Of a DNA stretch of 64,000 nt, positions 54,820 to 64,000 are shown piece by piece. Positions within the stretch are counted from its first letter, which is position 1. Every line of letters begins with the position of its first letter. The stretch lies in NCBI GenBank assembly GCA_011947345.1, contig JAAVTG010000043.1:806001-870000 (forward strand), given 5' to 3'. A program made the translations under genes and the position numbers. Source of the DNA: Phytophthora quininea. Taxonomy: Eukaryota > Oomycota > Peronosporomycetes > Peronosporales > Peronosporaceae. The notes under the pieces were generated by a model. The model was given only the letters and a program-made list of their open reading frames with translations. It ran no database searches and had not been told where the DNA came from.

Positions 54820-55875
54820 ATGACAAAGAGCCTCGCTCAGCTGGCGGTCTGTGCGGCTCTGCTGATCGCGTCCACGTCAGCTGGCGGTGGCTTCTCGAAA
54901 GGATCAACAGAGACAACGAGCTCCGCGGACTCGTATCTGGACTCGGTGAACCCTGCACAGAAGAACAGCTACAACTTTCAGTACGTCGACAAGGCTGACG
55001 ACAACACGTCTGCACGAGCGAAAACGCCGCTTGGCGACACGGTGGTCGCCGGTAAGGACACGAAAGCCACGCCATCGCCAGATACAGTGACTCTGTCGCC
55101 GGAGCTAAAGGCGGACTCAAACATTGTAAACGGGAGCAACGACGCCGGAGTTGAGGACAATAATGCGATGAGCACGGCCACGGACACCAGTACGGACGCC
55201 CCGGAGACGTCACAGGGCGACACGAAGGCCACGAAGGGCCAATCCGTCGACACAAAGGCCACGAAGGGCCAACCTGTTGAGCAGTCCACAGACGCCCCGG
55301 CATCGACGAAGAGTGACGGCGGCAAGGGAGGCGGCAACAACGACCAGGCCAGTGGCGGCGATCAATCTCCGAACCAATCGAGCCAGTGGACTCCTGCGCC
55401 GACGCAGGCAAACAACGGGGTGACAACAACAACAACCAGTGGACCCCTGCGCCGACCCAATCCAACAACGGCATTGACAGTAACAACGGAGGGAACAACA
55501 ACAGCGAAGCTCCTCAGCCAACGCAGGCCACCCAGCCTCCCCACAGCGAGCCACCGCAGCCGACGCAGCCTACTCAGCCGCCGCATAGCGAGGCTCCACA
55601 ACCAACACAACCCCCACAGAACGGCAACTCGAACAATTACTGGGAGGAGACTCCCGCAAGCCCCGTCGTCAAACTGGGGGTCAAATTCAACAACCCCGAC
55701 ACAGGCAACCGAAGCTCCGACATCCAATTGGGACTCTACGGCACAGACACAGTCTACTCCGTCCCCGACCACAACGAACCAAGGCTCTGAGACTAACGGC
55801 GACGCCCCAACCCCAACGGAGGCGAACGCCCCCGTGTCCAACTGCAAGGTTCGAGTGCGGCGTCGCCGAGCCTGA
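54820..55875 (+). CDS. Secreted Thr/Ser/Pro/Gln-rich protein, mucin-like
   Basis: ATG 54820 begins a signal peptide (MTKSLAQLAVCAALLIASTS). The rest, about 330 aa, is low complexity: KATKGQ repeats, QWTPAPTQ repeats, and PQPTQPxQPPHSE repeats that suggest a heavily glycosylated extended protein. It ends NCKVRVRRRRA, a lone Cys followed by basic residues, which resembles the KKKCTLRRKRD end of PL-4. Two indels near 55425 and 55660 shift the frame out and back. No catalytic domain is present. Its motifs QWTPAP and NYWEETP echo the SNTWTQAP repeats in the PL-4 linkers, so it may be a lyase-linker relative that lost, or never had, its lyase domain. The function is unknown; wall or matrix association is a guess. 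Confidence 0.7.
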   Translation: MTKSLAQLAVCAALLIASTSAGGGFSKGSTETTSSADSYLDSVNPAQKNSYNFQYVDKADDNTSARAKTPLGDTVVAGKDTKATPSPDTVTLSPELKADSNIVNGSNDAGVEDNNAMSTATDTSTDAPETSQGDTKATKGQSVDTKATKGQPVEQSTDAPASTKSDGGKGGGNNDQASGGDQSPNQSSQWTPAPTQANNGVTTTTTSGPLRRPNPTTALTVTTEGTTTAKLLSQRRPPSLPTASHRSRRSLLSRRIARLHNQHNPHRTATRTITGRRLPQAPSSNWGSNSTTPTQATEAPTSNWDSTAQTQSTPSPTTTNQGSETNGDAPTPTEANAPVSNCKVRVRRRRA

Positions 55876-57129
55876 TTGCTTTATAGGCCCTTATAGGCTG
55901 ACTGTTAGATTTGTTGCGTTGAGAGCTCCGCGCGGAAGTCTGCGCGCGGAGTAGAGAATTGTCCAATTCGTTAAACATGTTGTTTACCTGACGGTTTTAC
56001 CAGCTCCCGCAGCGTTTAACGTGGGTAGTCGTCTGCCCTTCGAATACAATCTCCAACGTATCGAAGACAACACGTCGGAGCTCGAATGCTAAAGCAATGT
56101 TGACAGGACATTGCGCGCGTGCTATTGTTGATGGGATGCACTCGATGCCATATTCGGAGCACGTCAAGCGAATTCGCTGTTTGCAGCGATGAAAAGTGCA
56201 TGGCGGCTTGGTCGTCCCTTGTGTCGATGACCACGCTGGTAAAGGCTCCAAATCCTTTGCCTGACCGCCACCGCGCAAGTACGTCGGATCTGCTTCGCCA
56301 ACTCTTTGGTGCTTCACGTTTGACACGAGCACCTGATGGTGCATACGAGTACAAATTTGTTCACAGCCACAAACTGGACGAATGCATGTCTCCACGCACT
56401 GCGATTTACTGTTCGACGCCCTCGACAGCAATGAAACAGCCCTACGCATCTGCATCGCTAGCAGGACTGTCATTACCGAGCTTTCTTCAGCAGTTGTGTC
56501 GATGACTGAGCCCAACCTGAAACTAATGCTGAGCAGCGCCGACAAACCGCTGCCCGAAGTCGTTGTTTCACAACCTCGTGCGCTCGCTTGGCGCGAGGGC
56601 TCAACAGCCCCTCTAACGTGTCTATTGAGCAACGTGCTGTCGATTGGGCTGCTACTTTACGTGCCATTCCGTTTCCATGGCGTCTTGGCATCGCCACGCA
56701 GTGATTGCTGCAGCCCCTAGTCGATCGACGGCAGGCTTAATGTGTTCCTCACTTGTTTCAATCATCGTAGACTGCAATCGTCACGAGAAGAAAGTTTTGG
56801 GTGCTGTTGATTCAAATGCCAAGTCACTGCCAATCGGTCCTCGTCGACTACCTAGAGTCCACAAGCGGTCGTCCACCAAGCAGCGACACGACCAGCAAAA
56901 AGACACGAACATCAAAGATCGTGACAAATGATGCGCTAGCCGAGCTGACACGCAAAATGCCAGTCGACTCGGAAACTAAAACGTGTCGGGCAAGCTCTGT
57001 GTTACGCGAGTGCGGCAAAGCCTGGATTAATGCGCTGGCGGTAAAGCAGCGATTCGATTCGAGGTTGCTGCACGGCTTCCAACACAACTTGCCTTCAGCT
57101 GGTGGCGGAAAACGGCGCTAGTTTTACAC
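55876..57129. other. Intergenic region, possible decayed coding fragments
   Basis: Open frames on both strands (for example 56119-56505, 56382-56720 and 56801-57121 plus; 56632-55997 minus) have no clear domain. The segment LAELTRKMPVD...CGKAWINAL near 56940-57050 faintly resembles an HRDC-type helical domain, but not enough to call. It ends at the PL-4 promoter. Confidence 0.3.
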
Positions 57130-57148
57130 GCTCATTTTGCAATTTGGT
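57130..57148 (+). promoter_or_regulatory. Oomycete Inr+FPR core promoter of PL-4
   Basis: GCTCATTTTGCAATTTGG is an almost exact match to the oomycete core GCTCATTYYNCAWTTT. Transcription starting here excludes the upstream in-frame ATG at 57102 and supports ATG 57216. Confidence 0.75.
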
Positions 57149-57215
57149 CAGCTCGTCACACGTCGTCACTACACACGGTTCATACCGTTGTCATCGCGCT
57201 GGTTGTCTATCCAAC

Positions 57216-60200
57216 ATGGTCAAGATCCGCGCTGCCATGGTTGCCTCCGTGGTGCTGTTGCTCAGCACCACGCTCAGTGCAACCATAGCCGACGACTCGT
57301 GGTCCGACATGGCCCAGTACACAAGTAGCGACGATGTATCGCAGCAGCAGTCCACAGAAGCCCCCGTTTCCTCGTCAGATGAAAACCAAAACTCGGACGA
57401 CGACAAAAACTCAGAGGATCAAAACACCGAAGCGCCTCAATCATCGGGTGACGACAACAATGACGACGATAGCGAAAATACCTGGACACAAGCTCCGTCC
57501 TCGTCCTGGCAGTCAAGTGGCGACGGAAACAACGACGATAACAAGTCCTCCGAGAGCAGCGGGAATTCCTGGACGAAGGCTTCTACCAGCTCCTGGGAGT
57601 CAAGCGGAAACTCAAACGACGACAAATCTTCTAACAACGACGATGTCGAGTCGTCTGACAGCAGCGGGAATTCTTGGCAGCAAGGCCCTGTAACTTCCTC
57701 GGTAGCGAGTCAGGCTACCGGTGGCGACACCTCAGCCCAGAGTAACCAAGCTTCAGGCGGAAGCCAAAGTACCGGTGGCACAACTTCATCCACAGGCAGC
57801 CAGACATCAGGAGGCGGCGGCGGCAGCTCCACGCCCTCCACCTCCGGTGGGTCCGTTCCCGACGGCACCTGGCCGACCAGTACTGGCATCGTCTCATTTG
57901 CCGAGGCACACGTGATCAAGGCCGGCGAAATCTTCGACGGCAAAATGCAAACCTTCGACCGATCCGACGTCAAGTGCGAGGGTCAAACCGAGAGCGGCGC
58001 ATCCACCGCCGTGTTCAAACTGGAGGCCGGGGCCACGCTCAAGAACGCCATCATCGGTGTCAATCAGATGGAAGGTGTCCACTGCGACGACCACGACTGC
58101 ACCATTGACAACGTCTGGTGGGATGACGTGTGCGAAGACGCTCTCAGCATCAAGGGCGGGTCGGCCTCCAGCGTGTCGACGGTCACCGGTGGTGGTGCTC
58201 GCTCCGCCGACGACAAGGTCATCCAGCACAACGGTCTCGGCACCGTCAAGATCGACGGCTTCTATGGTGAAGATGTGAGCAAGCTTTACCGTTCCTGCGG
58301 CACGTGCGGTGACAAACAGCGCAAGGTGTCGGTCTCGAACGTGTACGTGGTGAACCCGACCAACGCCATCGTGACGGTCAACAAGAACTACAACGACCAG
58401 GCCACGCTGAGCAACATCTGGGTCAAGTCGAGCGGCAAGAAGACAATCAAGATCTGCCAGTGGTCGCAGGGCGCCGAGGACGGCGAGCCGTCGATGCTCG
58501 GCGATGGTCCGTCGGGCTCGCTCTGTCAATATTCCGAGAGCGACGTGCACATCAACCAGGACGTTTCTCAGGCTGGTGGATCCTCACTGAGTACGAGCAC
58601 TGCGCCATCGACTTCTTCCACGGGAAGCAGCACGTCCCCAACAAAACCTACTGAGGCTCCTGCCTCCTCTTCGGGCGGTAGCAGCAACACTTGGACGAAC
58701 CCCTCCACTTCATCCGAGTTAACGGGGATGGCAACGGTGACAATAACAATGAAGGCACGACCACTTCGTCCAGTGGCAACGGCAATACGTGGACTCAAGC
58801 TCCAGCTTCGTCTTCCGGTGGCAGTCAATCGTCTTGGTCTGAACTTCCTGCCACCTCGACGACGTCTAGCGGCACTGATGACTCCACGGAAGCCCCAGCG
58901 ACCTCTTCGTCTGGGTACAGTGGAAGTACTTGGACTCAAGTCTCCGCAACTTCTTCGACGGGCAGCCAGACCTCCAGTGGAGAGATCACACAAACGCCTG
59001 CCTCTGGTGGTAGCCAAACTTCCCAGACATCACTTTCATCCTCTAGTGGGGCTTTGCCCGACGGCACGTGGCCCATCAGCACCGGATCTGTCCAATTCAC
59101 TGAGCCGTACATCATTAAGGCCGGCGAGGTCTTCGACGGTAAAATGCAAACCTTCGACCGCTCCGACATTACTTGCACTGAAGGCGAAGGCCAGAAGGAC
59201 ACGGCCGTGTTCCTTGTTGAGGCCGGCGGCACTCTCAAGAACGCCATCATCGGCAAGAACAGATGGAAGGCGTCCACTGCGACGACCACGACTGCACCAT
59301 CGAGAACGTCTGGTGGGATGACGTGTGCGAAGACGCTCTGAGTATCAAGGGCGGATCGGCCTCCAGCGTCACCACCGTGACGAACTGCGGCGCACGCTAC
59401 GCCTCCGACAAGGTGGTGCAGCACAACGGCTACGGCACCGTCAAGATCAACGGCTTCTACGCGCAGGAGTTCGGCAAGCTCTACCGCTCGTGCGGCACGT
59501 GCGGTAACATCCCCCGCGTCGTGACGGTCGAGAACGTGTACGCGGTGGACCCTCTGGTGAGTGTCATTACAGTGAACAAGAACTACGGCGACCAGGCCAC
59601 GATGAGCAACATCTGGGTCAAAACGTCGGACGGTAGCAACAAAGTCGCAGTGTGTCAATGGTCGGAAGGCAGCAAAGATCCCAAGACTGTGGGCGATGGT
59701 CCGTCAGGAACGCTGTGTCAGTATTCTGAAAGCGATGTCCACATCAACCAAGACATTTCCCAGGCAGGCGAATCATCGCCGATTACGAGTACTGCTCCCG
59801 CGACATCGTCAGACGGCAGCAGCACTTCGCAGCCTCAGCCAACTCAACCACCAACGGCATCGTGGGAATCCAGCGGAAACTACGACAACGGGGATAACAG
59901 CGACAACGGCAATCAACAATCGTCCGAAAGTAGCGGAAACTCATGGACCCAGACTCCAGCAGCATCAACTGGTGGTAGCCAAGTTTCCTGGTCCGAAGCT
60001 CCGGCAACATCGAGCGAGTCAAGCGGTAAATCCGATGAGCCAGCAACTTCTGCCACAGGCAGCCAGATATCAGGAGGCGGCGGTGGCGGTGGCGGCGGCG
60101 GCAGCTCCACGCCCTCCACCTCCGGTGGGTCCGTTCCCGACGGCACCTGGCCGACCAGTACTGGCATCGTCTCATTTGCCGAGGCACACGTGATCAAGGC

Positions 60201-61397
60201 CGGCGAAATCTTCGACGGCAAAATGCAAACCTTCGACCGATCCGACGTCAAGTGCGAGGGTCAAACCGAGAGCGGCGCATCCACCGCCGTGTTCAAACTG
60301 GAGGCCGGGGCCACGCTCAAGAACGCCATCATCGGTGTCAATCAGATGGAAGGTGTCCACTGCGACGACCACGACTGCACCATTGACAACGTCTGGTGGG
60401 ATGACGTGTGCGAAGACGCTCTCAGCATCAAGGGCGGGTCGGCCTCCAGCGTGTCGACGGTCACCGGTGGTGGCGCTCGTTCCGCCGACGACAAGGTCAT
60501 CCAGCACAACGGTCTCGGCACCGTCAAGATCGACGGCTTCTATGGTGAAGATGTGAGCAAGCTTTACCGTTCCTGCGGCACGTGCGGCAACAAACAGCGC
60601 AAGGTGTCGGTCTCGAACGTGTACGTGGTGAACCCGACCAACGCCATCGTGACGGTCAACAAGAACTACAACGACCAGGCCATGCTGAGCAACATCTGGG
60701 TCAAGTCGAGCGGCAAGAAGACAATCAAGATCTGCCAGTGGTCGCAGGGCGCCGAGGACGGCGAGCCGTCGATGCTCGGCGATGGTCCGTCGGGCTCGCT
60801 CTGTCAATATTCCGAGAGCGACGTGCACATCAACCAGGACGTTTCTCAGGCTGGTGGATCCTCACTGAGTACGAGCACTGCGCCATCGACTTCTTCCACG
60901 GGAAGCAGCACGTCCCAAACAAAACCTACTGAGGCTCCTGCCTCCTCTTCGGGCGGTAGCAGCAACACTTGGACGAACCCCTCCACTTCATCCGAGTCGA
61001 ACGGGGATGGCAACGGTGACAATAGCAATGAAGGCACGACCAGTTCATCAGACGACAACGGAAATACGTGGACTCAAGCTCCCGATGCATCTTCTGGGGA
61101 AACGAGAACTCGGACGATGACAAGAAGAAATCGTCGTCTGATGGCAACGGGAATTCTGACGATGAGAAGGATGACGACAATAAAGACGATGGGAATGGCA
61201 ACCCGACGCAACAGCAGGGTTCTGGAGACAGCGTTACCCAGCAGGAAGTGTCTGACGAGGCTGCAACTTGGAATAGCTCGAGCCTTGACACTGGCACAAA
61301 CACGTTCGTGTCAAACAATCTGGCCCCGGCCACGCAAACGCAAACGGGTGCGACGTCCTCGAAGAAGAAGTGTACCCTTCGCCGCAAGAGAGATTAA
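57216..61397 (+). CDS. Three-domain PL3 pectate lyase (PL-4, domains A-B-A)
   Basis: This is a very large secreted lyase (about 1394 aa). A signal peptide (MVKIRAAMVASVVLLLSTTL) precedes about 200 residues of Asp/Ser/Asn-rich sequence with SNSWTKA-type repeats. PL3 domains A (about 57856-58556), B (59056-59750) and A (60133-60836) follow, each separated by Ser/Thr/Gly linkers including a nine-Gly run near 60090. The C-terminus is acidic then basic (KKKCTLRRKRD, stop 61395-61397). The frame breaks near 58717, 59260 (one C lost) and 61098 (one G lost); restoring three bases gives 1395 codons. The two A units plus flanking linker are almost identical at a 2278-bp offset. ATG 57216 fits the promoter and signal peptide. 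It degrades extracellular pectate. Confidence 0.87.
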
Positions 61398-62211
61398 GCG
61401 GGTGTCGGCGATGGAACCGATGCCCTCGGTGTTGTAATTTGTGAGAGCATCGCGCGTAGAAGCAACGTGACGTTTAAAATGTGCCAGAACAAGGTGATGT
61501 TTGTTTGTTTTTTCCACTTGAGTTTTCAATTTCCAAACATTGGCAGAAACCGGCGCCTCAAAACTGAAAGCCGATCAAGCGAATCCACGAAGCGCTTCCG
61601 GGCATGAAAAGCATATCCTCGCCATCCAATTGCAACAAGGCTGCTCGATCTACAATTCACTTCGGAACAAACAAGAAGCATATAGTACCCAAAGACCACA
61701 ACTTTAAACGGAGAAACGCGTAGTACACACGCAGCGATGAGAAATTCGCCTCGTGAAACTCAGCTGGGCGGTGTTACAGTGTTTCCTTGGACCCCCCACA
61801 CAAAGTTAGCAATGCTGTCCAACTTGACACCGGCCCACCACTTTCCGAAAAAGCGCCGGCATCATATCATGCCGTGGCGAAACGTTTTCCGAGCTGCTTG
61901 TCGCCACTTCCCCTTGCTCTCCGGGACAATAGGTGGTTTCTGGGTGCGGGACTCGCGACTTTGCATCTCCTGGCCTCACTCGCAACGACCAACGGCCTGG
62001 TGTCGATCCTGTGTCTGTCAAGTCCGAGGCGCTAAGGCGTTCAACGAGGCGTTCCTCGCAGAGCTGCTGCAGCTCCCAAAAGCTTGCGCGTCTGGTCCGA
62101 CCGCTGCGGCCAATTTGTCGCTATCAAAGAAATCCAGAAGAGCCAGTCTATTTGAACTGGCTGCCATACAAACTCCAAGTGTGACGTTTTCGCACTTTTC
62201 AATTCTCCGTC
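61398..62211. other. Intergenic region upstream of the PI4K-like gene
   Basis: No gene recognised. An open frame at 61737-62498 overlaps the next gene out of frame and is rejected. An Inr+FPR-like motif lies at its end. Confidence 0.45.
62191..62207 (+). promoter_or_regulatory. Inr+FPR-like core promoter of PI4K-like gene
   Basis: CGCACTTTT then CAATTCTCC resembles the oomycete core promoter with one mismatch in the initiator. It ends about 5 bp before ATG 62212, which would give an unusually short leader. Confidence 0.4.
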
Positions 62212-64000
62212 ATGGACGTCGAAACGCTGCCGGAGACGCCGCTGGGCGCGCTATCTCAGGCCAAGCCGTCGCTCTACGGCGGCTACCTGCGCAAGCGCTA
62301 CTCGTCCAGCGTGTACATGGGCTCGTGGCGCTTCTGCGTGCTGCAGGGCGCGCGTCTGCGCTGGTACAAGTCCAAGGACTGCGCCGAGACGGACAGTCAG
62401 CTGCGGGGCGAGGTCTGGGTGCAGGCCGTGGAGCGCTGGGACGGTCGGGGCGCGCTGGGGAAGGTCAAACACGCCTTCGCCGTGCGCACGTCCAGTAAGA
62501 AGGTGTTGCTGTGCGCTGCCGAGACGGACAGAGACCGAGAGCTGTGGATACAGCAGCTGGAGAGCTGTTTGCAGCGCACCAAGAGCTCCACGGACCTGCT
62601 GGCAGCGGTGGCCAACGAAGAGGCAGGACGCAGGATCGTCCCAGGGGATATGAGGCCCATGGCCCCGTCAGAAGAGAGCGCAGGACCGCCAACGCCTTGC
62701 GCGTTCCCGAGGACCCCACGAGAGACCGCCCGACGGGATCCGACGCCAGTGTTCTATCGTCATCCACAGCGTCTTCCAGTTCGTCCCAGAGTCTGGTAAT
62801 GGGGGACGCAGGCTGCGCCGAGTGCTGCGTGCGGTTCAAACCACTTGTGGCGAGGCGAGTCGTCTGTGCGTCTTGTGCTCGCGCCTTCTGTGCCAGACAC
62901 TGCAGCCACGGCATTCGACTGCAGCACCTCGGACTCCGATACGCCAGAAGGTGCTGCGACCACTGCGCCCAGCGACAGGAGTTTATCGGGTTCTTACGGA
63001 TGACTAAGAGGATCTTGGAGCCCATGATGCAGAGAGGCATCTCGATGGATTCGATCGTGGCGAGAAGTGACGCTGCCGCTGCGGCAGACAGCAGAGCAAG
63101 TGACTTGCTGGCGAGAACGCTTTATAAACTACGACACGGCCCCATGACTCTGAACCGGACCATCAAGATTTTGTACCAGACGAGGAAGAAGCCTCACCTA
63201 TTCCGAGTGGCTTGTGAGCGTCTACCTTTTACACGGAGACGTGTGTGGATCGAGTGGAGAACTTGTGGTATCAGATCCTGCATCTCGTGCAGTGTCTAGA
63301 CGCTGAGCCAGCGCCGCGATGCACAGCCCAACTGTTCTACCTACAGCGATACATCCGAGCGATCTGTCGACGGTCGCCCCGTATTGCGCTACAGACGATC
63401 TGGCACGCCCAGGCGTCAGTGGGGGATGGCAACTGCCACAACCTCCACCCGCACACACTGCTATCTCTGCTGGGATTCCTGTACCCGAACACCACAGCGC
63501 CGGATAGCTCCCGAATGTTTAGTATTTGGAAGGACCTCGTGTTTGCAGACTGCCCAGAACACCAACTCGTGCAGATTCTGGCCGATCTGCGCGAGATCAA
63601 CGCGGGCATGGAGAAACTCATCTCGCTGGAGCCGGACTCGATGATTGAGCGGTGGCTGAATGCTACCACCGTGATCGAGTTCGAAGACTGCGCTGGAGAA
63701 CTGGTGGCGTCAGGTATCGAGTTGTGCGAGTTCCAGTCCAGTATCCTCTACGATTCCTTGGAAGTCGATAGTGAGACGACCCCGGGAGGTCGGATCGAGT
63801 CTCTCGTGCTGGAGCAAGTGAGCTTTGTGCAGTCGCTTGCAGCCATCAGCGAGCGGCTTCGACACATTCAACCTGTGTCGGACCGGGGAAATACTTGGCG
63901 GGAGAGCTCGAAACACTAAACTCTACTCTTCAGTCCTCGGCTCTTTATCCTCTCAGTGCTGCGTCTGACGAGCTGTATCAGGTGGTGCGGATCCCGCCGA
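62212..64000 (+). CDS. PH-zinc finger-phosphatidylinositol 4-kinase-like protein (5' part)
   Basis: The gene runs off the window. From ATG 62212: a PH domain at about residues 20-125 (GGYLRKRY, WRFCVLQGARLRWYKS, LWIQQLESCL), then a FYVE-related zinc finger in another frame (CAECCVRF, CASCARAFCARHC, CCDHC; the basic RHHCR signature is absent), then a helical segment of the PI-kinase accessory type (RSPRIALQTIWHAQA). The last bases encode LYQVVRIPP, the N-terminal edge of PI4K catalytic domains. It probably makes PI4P on membranes selected by the PH and zinc-finger modules. Three one-base losses break the frame: between about 62660 and 62740, near 63211, and near 63885 (one G lost). The catalytic lobe is outside the window. 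Confidence 0.72.

Noticed and set aside
56801..57121. Possible HRDC-like domain fragment
   Set aside because: The resemblance is limited to about 30 residues without the core glycine pattern, so it is not enough to call.
57102..57215. Upstream in-frame ATG of PL-4 at 57102
   Set aside because: A strong Inr+FPR core promoter lies downstream of it at 57130, and only ATG 57216 begins a signal peptide.
1..64000. CRISPR arrays, rRNA genes, bacterial operons or ribosome binding sites
   Set aside because: None seen. Introns, effector types and transposons show eukaryotic nuclear DNA.

Overview
The window is eukaryotic and looks like an oomycete of the Phytophthora / downy-mildew group. The evidence is a secreted RXLR-dEER effector candidate, a necrosis-inducing (NLP) family gene, PL3 pectate lyases with Ser/Thr-rich linkers, an N-terminal-His lytic polysaccharide monooxygenase (LPMO), introns of 60-75 bp, oomycete-type Inr+FPR core promoters, and MULE and hAT elements between compact genes.

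Layout. 1-6912: four tandem minus-strand GH5 glycosidases, each with a short cytoplasmic tail and one membrane anchor. 7396-10556: a SufS-like cysteine desulfurase fused to a TtcA-type PP-loop tRNA thiolase. 10960-14722: a MULE with ~150-bp terminal inverted repeats carrying a transposase on one strand and a 2OG-Fe(II)-oxygenase-like gene with zinc-finger motifs on the other. 14923-18757: a decayed unknown gene and a second MULE. 19107-19839: a broken NLP gene. 20022-31765: a truncated SufS-like fragment on the plus strand ending at a deleted hAT element, then three tandem minus-strand SufS-like paralogues without the thiolase domain. 32596-42439: an EF-hand membrane protein, the RXLR candidate, an SPP2/GPKOW-like G-patch splicing factor, a SANT-like protein, a PA-domain protein, an isochorismatase-like hydrolase and a PH-ankyrin-WW protein. 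42788-61397: a pectin-degradation island made of the LPMO, four multidomain PL3 genes, a PL3 relic and a Thr/Pro-rich secreted protein. Within it lies a ~6.2-kb palindrome (47801-53976) whose two arms each carry one PL3 gene. 62212-64000: the start of a PH-zinc finger-PI4-kinase-like gene that runs off the window.

How the genes fit together. The GH5, PL3, LPMO, NLP and RXLR genes form a plant-interaction set acting on cellulose or glucan, pectin and host cells. The SufS-like/TtcA genes suggest a sulfur-transfer function (desulfurase, Cys-rich linker, thiolase) that has expanded locally by duplication of the desulfurase half.

Quality caveat. Nearly every multi-exon-length gene is interrupted by one-base indels, mostly losses inside homopolymer runs. 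Adding back one base per break gives lengths divisible by three in each gene tested. I therefore treat most breaks as consensus-sequence error and annotate whole genes across them.
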